From assembly GCF_001440475.1 (NCBI RefSeq), contig NZ_LLYB01000101.1:64832-128831 (forward strand): a stretch of DNA of 64,000 bases, given 5' to 3'. The translations under genes and the position numbers were made by a program. Below the pieces are notes generated by a model. It did no database searches. It was given only the letters and a program-made list of their open reading frames with translations, and was not told the origin of the DNA. The DNA is from Bradyrhizobium lablabi (lineage in GTDB: Bacteria > Pseudomonadota > Alphaproteobacteria > Rhizobiales > Xanthobacteraceae). This document shows, in pieces, positions 42,836 through 51,841 of this stretch (positions are counted from its first letter, which is position 1; each line of letters begins with the position of its first letter).

Positions 42836-44443
42836 TCATGCGGCCTTGGATGACGACGTTTGTCCGGGCACGGCGGACAGCAGCTCGCGCGTGTAGGCGT
42901 GCTCGGGAGCCGCAAACAGCAGGGCGGCGGACTTGAGCTCGACGATCGCGCCGTGCTGCATCACCGCGATCCGGTCGCAGATCTGCGCGGCCACGCGCAA
43001 ATCGTGGGTGATGAACAGCATCGACAGGCCCAGTCGCGCCTTCAAATCTTCCAGTAGTTCCAGCACCTGCGCCTGAACGGATACGTCGAGCGCGGAGACG
43101 GCCTCGTCGGCCACCAGGATTTCCGGATCGAGCGCCAGCGCCCGCGCAATGCCGATGCGCTGCCGCTGTCCGCCGGAAAACTCATGCGGAAACCGTTCCA
43201 TCGCACTCGCGCTGAGGCCGACGAGGCTGAGCAATTCGCCGGCGCGCTTTCGCGCCGCCGCCGGATCGACGCCATGCGCAATCGGCCCGTCGGTGATGAT
43301 GTTGCCGACCTTCCGGCGCGGGTTGAGGGAAGCAAACGGATCCTGAAACACCATCTGGATGCGGCGGCGCTGCTCGCGCAAAGCCTTGCCGCCGATCCGG
43401 GTGAGATCGATATCGCCGATGCGGACGGTGCCGGCGTCGGGTTCGATCAAACGCATGACTAGCCGTGCGACGGAAGATTTTCCGGAACCGGATTCGCCGA
43501 CGAGACCGAGTGTCTCGCCGCGAAAAATGTCGAAGCTGACGTCCTTTGCCGCCTGCACGCGGCGCTCGCTGCGAAACCAGCCGCCGCCGCTGACATAGGT
43601 CTTGCCGAGGCCGACCACTTCCACCGCCTTGCTGCGGTCGAGCAGGGACGCGCGCTGCGGCGGCTGCAAGGTGGGCACGGCGGCCAGCAAGGCGCGGGTA
43701 TAGGGATGCTGCGCGCGCAGCAGCACTTCGTCGGCTGTGCCTTGCTCGACCACCTTGCCATGCTGAAGCACGACCACGCGATCGGCGATCTCGGCGACGA
43801 CGCCGAAATCATGGGTGATGAACATCACCGCCATGTTGCGGCGACGCTGCAGGTCGCGGATCAGTTTCAGGATTTGCGCCTGCGTCGTGACATCGAGCGC
43901 CGTGGTCGGTTCGTCCGCCACCAGCACGGCGGGTTCGAGCGCTAGCGCCATCGCGATCATGGCGCGCTGGCGCTGGCCGCCGGATAGTTGATGGGGATAG
44001 GCGCGCACCGCGCGTTCGGGATCGGGCAGGCCGACCTCGCGGATCAAAGCGAGGGCCTTCTGCTGCCGCTCCTTCGGCGTCAGCAGGCCGTGAGCCTCGA
44101 ACATCTCGGCGATCTGCTCGCCGATTCGCATCAACGGATTGAGCGCGGTCATCGGCTCCTGGAACACCATCGCAATGCCGCGGCCGCGCAGTGCCAGCCA
44201 TTCCGCGGGACTCAGCGACAGGAGGTTCTTTCCTTCGAACAGAATCTCTCCGGATTCGGCCGTCACCGCATCAGGCAGCAGCCCCATCAGCGCGTGAGCG
44301 CACATCGACTTGCCGGACCCGGATTCGCCGACCACGCAGAGGATTTTTCCGGCTGACAGCTCGAACGAAACATCGTCCACGGCGTAGGTGCGGTCGCCGC
44401 CGGGCGGCAGCGCGAGCTTCAGGTTCTTGACGATGACGGTCAT
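42836..44443 (-). CDS. ABC transporter ATP-binding protein, fused DppD-DppF type
   Basis: A 535-aa protein with two nucleotide-binding domains. The first (about 1-250) has [14 protein letters not shown] and [15 protein letters not shown]; the second (about 275-530) has [14 protein letters not shown] and [15 protein letters not shown], with the respective Walker B segments. Fusion of the D and F subunits is common in oligopeptide/opine/nickel-type importers. It energises the two permeases encoded just upstream; the permease C stop and this start are 2 bases apart. Confidence 0.9.
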   Translation of the reverse strand: MTVIVKNLKLALPPGGDRTYAVDDVSFELSAGKILCVVGESGSGKSMCAHALMGLLPDAVTAESGEILFEGKNLLSLSPAEWLALRGRGIAMVFQEPMTALNPLMRIGEQIAEMFEAHGLLTPKERQQKALALIREVGLPDPERAVRAYPHQLSGGQRQRAMIAMALALEPAVLVADEPTTALDVTTQAQILKLIRDLQRRRNMAVMFITHDFGVVAEIADRVVVLQHGKVVEQGTADEVLLRAQHPYTRALLAAVPTLQPPQRASLLDRSKAVEVVGLGKTYVSGGGWFRSERRVQAAKDVSFDIFRGETLGLVGESGSGKSSVARLVMRLIEPDAGTVRIGDIDLTRIGGKALREQRRRIQMVFQDPFASLNPRRKVGNIITDGPIAHGVDPAAARKRAGELLSLVGLSASAMERFPHEFSGGQRQRIGIARALALDPEILVADEAVSALDVSVQAQVLELLEDLKARLGLSMLFITHDLRVAAQICDRIAVMQHGAIVELKSAALLFAAPEHAYTRELLSAVPGQTSSSKAA

Positions 44444-44445
44444 GC

Positions 44446-45285
44446 TCAGCGGCCTCCCTTGGCGAGGCGAGGGTTGAGCGCATCGTTGAGGCCTTCGCCG
44501 ATCAGGTTCAGCGCCAGCACCGAAACGAGAATGGCGATGCCGGGAAAAACGGTGATCCACCAGGCCTGGCGGATCACGGTGCGGCCGGCGCCGACCATGT
44601 AGCCCCACGACATCAAATTGGGATCGCCGAGGCCGAGGAAGGAGAGGGAGGATTCCAGGAGGATCGCGGTCGCGACCATCAGCGAGGCGAGCACGATGAC
44701 GGGCGACAGCGCGTTCGGCAGGATCTCGCGCCAGATGATCCACCAGTTGGTCTGGCCGGTCACGACTGCCGCCTGGACATATTCGCGCGTGCGCAGCGAC
44801 AGCACCTCGCCACGTACCAGCCGCGCCACCGGAGGCCAGCTCACGATGGCAATGGCGGCGACGATCGAGACGATGGACGGCTGCATGATGGCGACGAGGA
44901 CGATGGCGAGCGCAAAGCTCGGCACTGTCTGGAAGAACTCGGTGAAGCGCATCAGGGCATCGTCGACCTTGCCGCCGAAATAGCCGGCTGTCGCGCCGAG
45001 CGGAATGCCGACGGCGAGCGAAGCCAGTGTCGAAATCAGGCCGACCAGCAGCGAGACGCGGGCGCCGTAGATGATGCCGGCCATCACGTCGCGGCCGAGC
45101 GCGTCGGTGCCGAGCGGAAAGCCTGATAGCGTGAACGGCGGCAGGAACGGCCGCTGCACCATGCGCCAGGGGGAGGTTGGAAACAGCAAGGGACCGAACA
45201 TGGCGACGGCGACCGCGATGACGAGGATCGCGATGCCGATCATGCCGCCGGGGTTGCGCAACAGCATGCGCGAGGCCTGTTTCAT
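44446..45285 (-). CDS. ABC transporter permease, DppC-like
   Basis: A 279-aa inner-membrane subunit with an N-terminal hydrophobic segment and five more, with the DppC-type GTDALGRDVMAGIIYGARVS periplasmic loop and the ATPase-contacting EAA motif EILPNALSPVIVLAS. Its start overlaps the stop of the B permease by ATGA. Partner of the preceding and following transporter genes. Confidence 0.9.
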   Translation of the reverse strand: MKQASRMLLRNPGGMIGIAILVIAVAVAMFGPLLFPTSPWRMVQRPFLPPFTLSGFPLGTDALGRDVMAGIIYGARVSLLVGLISTLASLAVGIPLGATAGYFGGKVDDALMRFTEFFQTVPSFALAIVLVAIMQPSIVSIVAAIAIVSWPPVARLVRGEVLSLRTREYVQAAVVTGQTNWWIIWREILPNALSPVIVLASLMVATAILLESSLSFLGLGDPNLMSWGYMVGAGRTVIRQAWWITVFPGIAILVSVLALNLIGEGLNDALNPRLAKGGR

Positions 45286-46253
45286 GACGCGAACTCGATG
45301 CGGGGATCGACGGAGCGATAGACCAGGTCCGTGATCAGGTTGAAGGCCAGCACCATCGCCGAGCAGACGACGAAGACGCCGAGCAGGAGATTGTAGTCGC
45401 GCTGCAGCAGCGCCTCGTACATCAGCCGGCCGATGCCGGGCCATGCGAACACGGTCTCGGTCAGCACCGCGCCGCCGACCAGCGTGCCGGCCTGCAGGCC
45501 AGCGAGGGTGACCACCGGCAATAGCGCGTTGCGCAGCACGTGGCGGCGCTGGATCACGGCATCCGACAGGCCCTTGGCGCGCGCGGTCTTGACGAAGTCG
45601 AGCCGGTTGACTTCGAGCATCGAGGCGCGGGTCATGCGGGCATAGGTGGCCATGAAGAACAGCCCGATGGTGGTGGCCGGCAGAATCAGATGCGCGGCGA
45701 CATCGAGCACATGGGCGAGCCCGGTGTAGCCCGCGCCGACCGTCTCGTAACCAAAACTCGGCAGCCAATCCATCGTGACCGAAAACAGCAGGATCGCCAT
45801 CAGCGCGACCCAGAACAGCGGCGTGGCATAGAAGATCAGGGCGGCGATCGTAATCGCGGTGTCGGCCCAGGTGCCGGCAAACCGCGCCGCCAATGCGCCG
45901 AACAGGATGCCGAACAAAAGCGAGATCGCAAACGCGGTCCCCGTCAGCAACAGCGTGGCCGGAAGTCGATCGAGGATCAGCTTCGAGACCGGCATCTGCT
46001 GGCGAAACGAGAATCCGAGATCGAGGCTGAGAATGCCTTTGACGTACAGAAACAGTTGCACCGGCAACGGCTGGTCTAGCCCGAACTTCTCGCGCAGTTG
46101 CGCGATGAAGAGCTGGTCGCCCGCGCCGGCTTCGCCCGCCATCACCACCGCGGGATCGCCGGGCGCCATCCGGATCAGGAAGAAGTTGAGCACGACAAGG
46201 GCGAGAAGGACGATGACGGCCTTCGCGATCCGCTGGGCGATGAAGGAAATCAT
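45282..46253 (-). CDS. ABC transporter permease, DppB-like
   Basis: A 323-aa inner-membrane subunit with six hydrophobic segments, N-terminal IAQRIAKAVIVLLALVVLNF and the EAA motif HVLRNALLPVVTLAGLQ typical of DppB. It follows the binding-protein gene after 74 bases that contain a hairpin (46288-46314), which may set the usual excess of binding protein over permease. Confidence 0.9.
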   Translation of the reverse strand: MISFIAQRIAKAVIVLLALVVLNFFLIRMAPGDPAVVMAGEAGAGDQLFIAQLREKFGLDQPLPVQLFLYVKGILSLDLGFSFRQQMPVSKLILDRLPATLLLTGTAFAISLLFGILFGALAARFAGTWADTAITIAALIFYATPLFWVALMAILLFSVTMDWLPSFGYETVGAGYTGLAHVLDVAAHLILPATTIGLFFMATYARMTRASMLEVNRLDFVKTARAKGLSDAVIQRRHVLRNALLPVVTLAGLQAGTLVGGAVLTETVFAWPGIGRLMYEALLQRDYNLLLGVFVVCSAMVLAFNLITDLVYRSVDPRIEFAS

Positions 46254-46287
46254 GAGCTGTCGATGGCGTTGGAGGCGCGATGTTCCG

Positions 46288-46314
46288 GGGCGTCAGACTT
46301 GAGGCCTGACGCCC
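46288..46314 (-). terminator. intra-operon hairpin between binding protein and permease genes
   Basis: GGGCGTCAG pairs with CTGACGCCC over a 9-base loop. No U-run follows, so it probably stabilises the binding-protein mRNA or causes partial termination. Confidence 0.45.
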
Positions 46315-46327
46315 GATGAGCGGGGGA

Positions 46328-47881
46328 TTACTTCTCGATCCAGGCGTCGCGGAAACCGTCGTTCACGCCGATGCCAGTCGTGATCAGGTTCTTGACGCTG
46401 CAGCGGGTAATCGTCGGGAATTGCAGTTCGAGCATCCACGCGACAGGCACGTCTTCGACCAGGATCTTCTGCGCCTTGGCGTAGATCTCCTCACGCGCCG
46501 CATCGGGGAAGGCGACCGCGCCGTCGGCGAACAGCTTGTCGATCTCGGGGTTCGAGTAGCCTTCGACGTTGTTGAAAGGAGAGCCCTTGGCGATCTGGCT
46601 GGAGACATAGTTGCGGCCGACGCCGAGCGCGGGATCGCCGTACTGATAGAGATAGGTGAACGCGATGTCGTAGTCCCACTCGCTGACCTTCTGGTTCCAG
46701 CCGGGCACGTCGGTCGCGATCATCTCGACGTTGACGCCGACGTCCTGCAGGTTCTGGCGAACCATCTCGGCCCAGCGCTGCCACGTCTCGCCATAGGGCA
46801 GCGGCAGCATGCGAACCTTCTCGCCGTTATAGCCGGCTTCCTTGAGCAACGCCTTTGCCTTGGCGGGATCGTAATCGTATTTCGGGACCGCGCCGGTGTA
46901 GTACTTGATCGCCGAGCCGGACGGGCCGGTCGCGACCTTGCCGAGGCCGTTCCAGACCACGTCCTTGGCCATGTTGCGATCGATCGCAAACATCAGCGCC
47001 TGGCGGAATTTCTTGTTGGCGGTGGGACCCGAGCGGTTGTTGAGCCAGAGCCAGGAATGCGGGCTGAAGAATTCCCAGCCCGCGCCGGTGACGCAGGTGT
47101 TTTTCAGCTTGCTCAGCCGCGGCACGTCGAAGTTCTCCACCGAGCCGCCCGGCAGCACGTCGACCTTGCCGGTCTCGTAGGCGACCGAGCGCGCGGCGGC
47201 GTCCGGAATCACGTGCCAATAGATCTCGTCGATATTCGGCTTGCCCTTGACGTGGTAGTTCGGATTCTTGACGAGATGGATGAACGAGCCCTTCTGCCAT
47301 TCCTTGAACATGAAGGGGCCGGTGCCGACCGGCGTGTTGTTGGCAGGGTTGGTCTTGAAATCGGTGCCTTCATAGATGTGCTTCGGGATCATCGGCAGCG
47401 AGCCGACTTCGAAGATGCCGATGAAGGGGCCGAACGGCTGCTTCAGCGTGAAGGCGACGGTCGATTCATCCGGCGCTTCCACCTTGTCGAGCTGAACCAG
47501 ATTGCCGCGGGCGCGCGCGTGCGTCTGCTTGAGGAACTCGATCGTGAACAGCACGTCGGCTGAGGTGAACGGCTTGCCGTCATGCCAGGTCACGCCCTTC
47601 ACGAGCTTGAACGTGTAGACCTTGCCGTCCTCGCTGACCGACCAGCTTTCGGCGAGGCCGGGCAGGGGGTCGAGCTTGGGGCTGTAGCGCAGCAGGCCTT
47701 CATAGATATTGCCGGCCACCATCTGCGTCGGACCGTTCTGCACCAGACCGATCATCAGGCTCGGCGGCTCGGGCTGGATCACGGCGTTGACGACGCCGCC
47801 TGCTTTCGGCCCATCGGCCATTGCGGCCGAACTCAGCACGCACATCGTGGCGAGGCTCATCAAAATCTTACGCTTGGACAT
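46328..47881 (-). CDS. ABC transporter substrate-binding protein, DppA/OppA (family 5)
   Basis: A 517-aa periplasmic binding protein with signal peptide MSKRKILMSLATMCVLSSAA (cleavage near AMA-DGP). Family 5 features include GLAESWSVSEDGKVYTFKL, VKGVTWHDGKPFTSADV, VGTGPFMFKEW and KKFRQALMFAIDRN. These proteins carry peptides, opines, oligosaccharides or amino compounds. Together with the two permeases and the fused ATPase it completes an importer, whose cargo should be the substrate of the downstream kinase/lyase pathway. Confidence 0.9.
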   Translation of the reverse strand: MSKRKILMSLATMCVLSSAAMADGPKAGGVVNAVIQPEPPSLMIGLVQNGPTQMVAGNIYEGLLRYSPKLDPLPGLAESWSVSEDGKVYTFKLVKGVTWHDGKPFTSADVLFTIEFLKQTHARARGNLVQLDKVEAPDESTVAFTLKQPFGPFIGIFEVGSLPMIPKHIYEGTDFKTNPANNTPVGTGPFMFKEWQKGSFIHLVKNPNYHVKGKPNIDEIYWHVIPDAAARSVAYETGKVDVLPGGSVENFDVPRLSKLKNTCVTGAGWEFFSPHSWLWLNNRSGPTANKKFRQALMFAIDRNMAKDVVWNGLGKVATGPSGSAIKYYTGAVPKYDYDPAKAKALLKEAGYNGEKVRMLPLPYGETWQRWAEMVRQNLQDVGVNVEMIATDVPGWNQKVSEWDYDIAFTYLYQYGDPALGVGRNYVSSQIAKGSPFNNVEGYSNPEIDKLFADGAVAFPDAAREEIYAKAQKILVEDVPVAWMLELQFPTITRCSVKNLITTGIGVNDGFRDAWIEK

Positions 47882-47938
47882 CGCATACCTCGTTTAAAGA
47901 AAAAGGGGCTTCGCGCTCTCACATCGCCGAGCGCGTCG

Positions 47939-48727
47939 TCAGTTCGCAAAATCGGGATCGGTGCGCTCGAGCATTCGCTTGAAGGCGGCCCACTCGCTGT
48001 CGGGCACGCCGTTGAGTTCGATCGCGTCGTAGAAGGTTGCGTATTGGCCGGCCGTCTTGCGGGCGACCGCATCGGAAAGCGGGATGAACTCGGCGCCCGA
48101 TGACTGCACGGCGAGCTGGGCGCGGCAGGAGCGCTCCAGATTGTGCATCAGCTTGAAGGCCTCGGCGACGGACCGCCCGCAGGTCAGCATGCCGTGATTG
48201 CGCAAGACCATGACGAACTTGTCGCCGAGATCGGCAACGAGGCGCTCGCGCTCATCCAGATCGAGCGCGATGCCCTCGTAGTCGTGATAGGCGAGGCAGC
48301 CGGTGAATTGCAGCGACCATTGATTGAGCGGCAATAGCCCCTGCTTCTGGCAGGCAACGGCGATGCCGGCCACCGTGTGCGTGTGCAGGACGCAGATCGC
48401 GTCATGCCGCGCGGCATGGATGGCGCTGTGAATGGTGAAGCCGGCCGGGTTGATGCCGAGCCCCATGGGATCGTCGATGACGTTTCCGTCGAGGTCGACC
48501 GTCACCAGGTTGGACGCCGTGACTTCCTCGAAACGCAGGCCGTAGGGATTGATCAGGAAGCGGTCGTTCCGGCCCGGCAGCCGCACCGAGATGTGGGTGT
48601 AGATGCTGTCGTCGAGACCGAGTCGATGAATGAGCCGGTAGGCCGCCGCAAGGTCGATCCGGATTTGGAGGGTCTGGTCATCAGCCGCAGGCCATGCCTT
48701 TGCGGTGTTTTGCGCTGCGCTTGTCAT
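47939..48727 (-). CDS. class II aldolase/adducin family protein
   Basis: A 262-aa protein of the fuculose-phosphate-aldolase fold with the zinc-binding HTHTVAGIAVA and later His in RNHGMLTCG; THISVRLPGRNDRFLINPYG is typical of the family. Members are aldolases or decarboxylases, and some are non-catalytic. First gene of the eight-gene minus operon, 57 bases before the binding protein. The ATG at 48727 follows GGCGGAA; an alternative ATG at 48778 is possible. It could cleave or decarboxylate a late pathway intermediate. Confidence 0.82.
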   Translation of the reverse strand: MTSAAQNTAKAWPAADDQTLQIRIDLAAAYRLIHRLGLDDSIYTHISVRLPGRNDRFLINPYGLRFEEVTASNLVTVDLDGNVIDDPMGLGINPAGFTIHSAIHAARHDAICVLHTHTVAGIAVACQKQGLLPLNQWSLQFTGCLAYHDYEGIALDLDERERLVADLGDKFVMVLRNHGMLTCGRSVAEAFKLMHNLERSCRAQLAVQSSGAEFIPLSDAVARKTAGQYATFYDAIELNGVPDSEWAAFKRMLERTDPDFAN

Positions 48728-48846
48728 TTCCGCCTTTGTCCACGTTCCAACGTTTTCAGCTTGCGTGGGGCATGACATTAGGGCAAGACTAAACTGTCGA
48801 CAATCGACGATTAAAAAATATACACAGACTGACGCGGGTTTAGCCA
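48728..48846. promoter_or_regulatory. divergent promoter region, aldolase operon / gntR
   Basis: 119 bases between divergent genes. CTGTCGACAA (48794-48803), containing the 8-base palindrome TGTCGACA, followed by an AT-rich stretch (TTAAAAAATATAC), is the most likely regulator site and promoter. The GntR protein encoded at once downstream is the natural ligand. It does not match the oxalate operator. Confidence 0.5.
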
Positions 48847-49596
48847 ATGCGACCTATGTCTCTTCCTGTTGGATTACCGGCCGTTGCGGACAGCGATCTG
48901 GTCGGCCAGGTCGCGCGCATCCTGACCCAAGCGATCGTTCAGGGCCGCTTGCCGCCGGGTTCCAAGGTGGTGGAAGCGGGGATTGCCCGGGAATTAGGCG
49001 TTAGCCGCGCGCCGGTACGTGAGGCGGCCCGGCTTCTGGAAAAACAGGGCCTGCTGGTCGCGAAGCCGCGCCGCGGCTTTTTCGTGCGCAAGCTCGAAAT
49101 CAGGAACATCGACGAGATCTACGATCTACGGCTTTGCATTGAACGGCACGCCAGCGTGCTGGCGGCGCGCAACCTGACGACGGAATCGCGCGACGCGTTG
49201 CGGCGGCAAATCGACGTTCTGCACAAGACCGCCGATCTCGACGATCCGGCGCGGCAGGTGGAAGAGGACTATCGTTTTCACCGGCTGATCTTCGAAATCG
49301 CCGATAACCGCCGCCTGCTGCGGCTGTTCGATGATCTCGCGGCAGAACTGCGCATGGTCATCGGCCTGATCGGCCGTCTCTACGACGACCCGCATGAGAT
49401 CGCGCGGACGCATGAGCCGCTGCTCGCGGCTATTGAAGCCGGTCATCCCGAGCGCATCACTGCGCATGTCGACTACCATATCGGTCACGCTTGGCGCGAA
49501 GTCGGAAAACTGGCGCGCGAGCTTGCGCTGCCGGCCGGCGATGCCGCTGAAGCGCCGGGCGGGATTCTCATTCCAACCAACGGAGTAACCGTGTGA
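48847..49596 (+). CDS. GntR-family regulator, FCD subfamily
   Basis: A 249-aa regulator with winged HTH (about 15-80; IARELGVSRAPVREAARLL) and FCD domain with metal-type residues (DYRFHRLIFEIADN, HEPLLAAIEAG, HVDYHIGHAW). It is divergent from the eight-gene operon and overlaps the following deacetylase gene by GTGA, so it probably controls both. Effector unknown, likely the imported amine or an intermediate. It is a different protein from the oxalate regulator. Confidence 0.88.
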   Translation: MRPMSLPVGLPAVADSDLVGQVARILTQAIVQGRLPPGSKVVEAGIARELGVSRAPVREAARLLEKQGLLVAKPRRGFFVRKLEIRNIDEIYDLRLCIERHASVLAARNLTTESRDALRRQIDVLHKTADLDDPARQVEEDYRFHRLIFEIADNRRLLRLFDDLAAELRMVIGLIGRLYDDPHEIARTHEPLLAAIEAGHPERITAHVDYHIGHAWREVGKLARELALPAGDAAEAPGGILIPTNGVTV

Positions 49597-50618
49597 AGGC
49601 CGTCTACACCGAACTGCATCGCAGCCACGATCCACAATTCTTCCTGGTGCGCGGCGTGATCAAGCGCACCACCGAGCAGCCCGAGCGCGCCGACCGGCTG
49701 CTGGCCGGGCTGAAGGCCGGCAAGCACACCCTGGTCGAGCCGGCGGTGTTCGGCCAGGGCCCGCGGGCGCGGGTGCACAGCGCGGACTACCTGCGTTTCA
49801 TGGAAGAAGCCTGGGATGCCTGGGTCGCGCTCGGCGATTCCGGAGCGGAAATGATTCCCAACGTCCACCCCGTTCGCTACGGCGCGACGTATCCAACGCA
49901 TATCGTCGGCCGCCTCGGCTGGCACGCGGCGGATACGGGCGCTCCGATCGGCAAGGGCACCTACGCCGCCGCCTGTGCCGCCACCGATGTCGCCACGACG
50001 GCGGCGCAACTCGTCATGGACGGCGAAGACGCGGTTTATGCGCTGTGCCGGCCGCCGGGTCATCATGCCTATGCCGACATGGCTGGCGGTTTCTGTTTCC
50101 TAAACAATAGCGCGGTGGCAGCCGCCCACCTGCGGCTCACGCATGAGCGTGTCGCGATTCTCGATGTCGACGTGCATCATGGCAACGGTACGCAGGGTAT
50201 CTTCTATGAACGGCCGGACGTTCTCACTGTGTCGATCCACGCTGATCCCGTCTTCTTTTATCCCTACGTCTGGGGATATGCGCATGAGCGCGGCGCCGGC
50301 CCGGGCCTCGGCGCGAATCTCAACATCCCGTTGCCGAAGGGCACCGGGGATGACGATTATATAAAGGCGATTGGGGAGGCGGAAAAAACCATCCGCGCGT
50401 TTGCGCCCGGCGCGCTGGTGGTGGCGCTCGGCCTCGATGCCTCCGAGCACGATCCGCTTGCCGGGCTCGCAGTGACGACGGCGGGCTTCCGCCGCATCGG
50501 CGCGGCGATCGCGCGGCTCGGCCTGCCGACGGTTTTCGTTCAGGAGGGCGGTTATCTCTCCGATATTCTCGGCGCCAATCTCACGGCTGTGCTCGGCGGT
50601 TTCGAGGAAGCCCGTTAG
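49593..50618 (+). CDS. histone-deacetylase-family deacetylase, acetylpolyamine amidohydrolase-like
   Basis: A 341-aa zinc hydrolase of the arginase/deacetylase fold. CRPPGHHAYADMAGGFCFLN holds the catalytic His pair, ILDVDVHHGNGTQGIFY the zinc Asp and His, LGLDASEHDPLAGL the second zinc Asp, and VQEGGYLSD the terminal Gly-Gly-Tyr. Size and order fit acetylpolyamine amidohydrolases, which remove acetyl groups from small amines. It starts at GTG overlapping the gntR stop. In this context it may deacetylate the imported amino compound before phosphorylation. Confidence 0.87.
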   Translation: MKAVYTELHRSHDPQFFLVRGVIKRTTEQPERADRLLAGLKAGKHTLVEPAVFGQGPRARVHSADYLRFMEEAWDAWVALGDSGAEMIPNVHPVRYGATYPTHIVGRLGWHAADTGAPIGKGTYAAACAATDVATTAAQLVMDGEDAVYALCRPPGHHAYADMAGGFCFLNNSAVAAAHLRLTHERVAILDVDVHHGNGTQGIFYERPDVLTVSIHADPVFFYPYVWGYAHERGAGPGLGANLNIPLPKGTGDDDYIKAIGEAEKTIRAFAPGALVVALGLDASEHDPLAGLAVTTAGFRRIGAAIARLGLPTVFVQEGGYLSDILGANLTAVLGGFEEAR

Positions 50619-50720
50619 CTGCCCCATCGACTCCTGCCACGCCTGCTAAGCAGATGTGGCACGATGTCCTGATGTCCAAATCTCGACATTGGCCAGGGCC
50701 CGATCTAGGCTCGGGGCGCG

Positions 50721-50966
50721 ATGCAGCGAAGAACGCTCCGAATGCTCAGTGCTTTGCGGGCTCTGCTGGCTCCGTTCTGGAGCCATTCCCGGGAGCGCGC
50801 AGCTGCGCAGCGCGATGCGGCCAATAGCTCGGCATCGCCACTTCTGATCTACGTCGCCGCCGCGCTTTTCCTGCTGCTGTCGATTCTCATGATCGATCTG
50901 CATCGCGACGAATTGCAGGCACTCGGTGGAGCAGAGCGGATCAATCCGGCCCTTATGAGTCCCTAG
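50721..50966 (+). CDS. small single-pass membrane protein, hypothetical
   Basis: An 81-aa reading frame with a basic N-terminal half (LRALLAPFWSHSRERAAA) and one hydrophobic segment (SPLLIYVAAALFLLLSILMI). The ribosome-binding site is weak (GGGGCGCG). Composition fits a small membrane protein, but there is no recognised family. It lies convergent to the Mrp gene, 16 bases from it. Confidence 0.45.
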   Translation: MQRRTLRMLSALRALLAPFWSHSRERAAAQRDAANSSASPLLIYVAAALFLLLSILMIDLHRDELQALGGAERINPALMSP

Positions 50967-50982
50967 AATTGCTGGCGCGCAT

Positions 50983-51834
50983 CTACTCGATGACGATGCG
51001 CGGCGGCGGTCGGTGTGCCGCGCCCGTTACGATCGCGGTCCAGATTTCACGTGCGATGGCGACGTAATGCTTCGCATGGACGCCGTCGGGCTCGACCGCG
51101 ACGATGGGACGGCCGTCGTCAGAGGTCTGGCGGATCTGCATATCGAGCGGGATCTCGCCGAGATAGGGAATGCCGCGGCTTTCGGCTTCCGTCCGCGCGC
51201 CGCCATGGCCGAAGATCGGCGTGACGTGGTTGCAGGTCGGGCAGCAGAAGCTCGACATGTTTTCGATCACACCCAGGATCGGGATGCTCACCTTCTGAAA
51301 CATCGCGATGCCGCGCCGCGCGTCGATCAGCGCGAGGTCCTGCGGCGTCGAGACGATGACGGCGCCGGCGAGTGGCGCCTGTTGCGCCATGGTGAGCTGC
51401 GCATCGCCGGTGCCGGGCGGCAGGTCGACCACGAGAATATCGAGATCATCCCATGCGACCTCGCGCAGCAACTGCGTAATGGCGGAGATCACCATCGGCC
51501 CGCGCCAGATCATGGCGTTGTCTTCCTCGACCAGAAAGCCGATCGACATCACCTTGACGCCGAACCGCTCCAATGGCTCCAGCATGCGGGGCCCGAGTTG
51601 GCGTGGCTTGCCGCGCAGTCCGAACAGTTTTTGTTGCGACGGACCGTAGATGTCGGCATCGAGAATGCCGGTCTTCAGTCCGAGCGCGGCAAAGCCGAGC
51701 GCGAGGTTGCAGGAGGTGGTGGACTTGCCGACGCCGCCCTTGCCGGAGGCAACCGCGATGACGTGCTTGACGCCGGGAATGCCTGCTGCTTTCGACGTCG
51801 CGCGGGCCTTGAGATCTGGCGGGGTGGCGGACAC
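50983..51834 (-). CDS. Mrp/NBP35-type P-loop ATPase (Fe-S carrier)
   Basis: A 283-aa MinD/Mrp-family ATPase. The deviant Walker A VASGKGGVGKSTTSCNLAL, DADIYGPSQQKLFG, ENMSSFCCPTCNHVTPIFG with the CxxC that holds the bridging cluster, and VDLPPGTGDAQLT are all present. Mrp proteins load Fe-S clusters onto apoproteins. The N-terminal MIP18/DUF59 domain of some Mrps is absent. Start taken at GTG 51834; TTG at 51852 is an alternative. It directly follows the four-cluster ferredoxin gene, which is a natural client along with the formate dehydrogenase. Confidence 0.86.
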   Translation of the reverse strand: MSATPPDLKARATSKAAGIPGVKHVIAVASGKGGVGKSTTSCNLALGFAALGLKTGILDADIYGPSQQKLFGLRGKPRQLGPRMLEPLERFGVKVMSIGFLVEEDNAMIWRGPMVISAITQLLREVAWDDLDILVVDLPPGTGDAQLTMAQQAPLAGAVIVSTPQDLALIDARRGIAMFQKVSIPILGVIENMSSFCCPTCNHVTPIFGHGGARTEAESRGIPYLGEIPLDMQIRQTSDDGRPIVAVEPDGVHAKHYVAIAREIWTAIVTGAAHRPPPRIVIE

Positions 51835-51841
51835 TGGCGGC

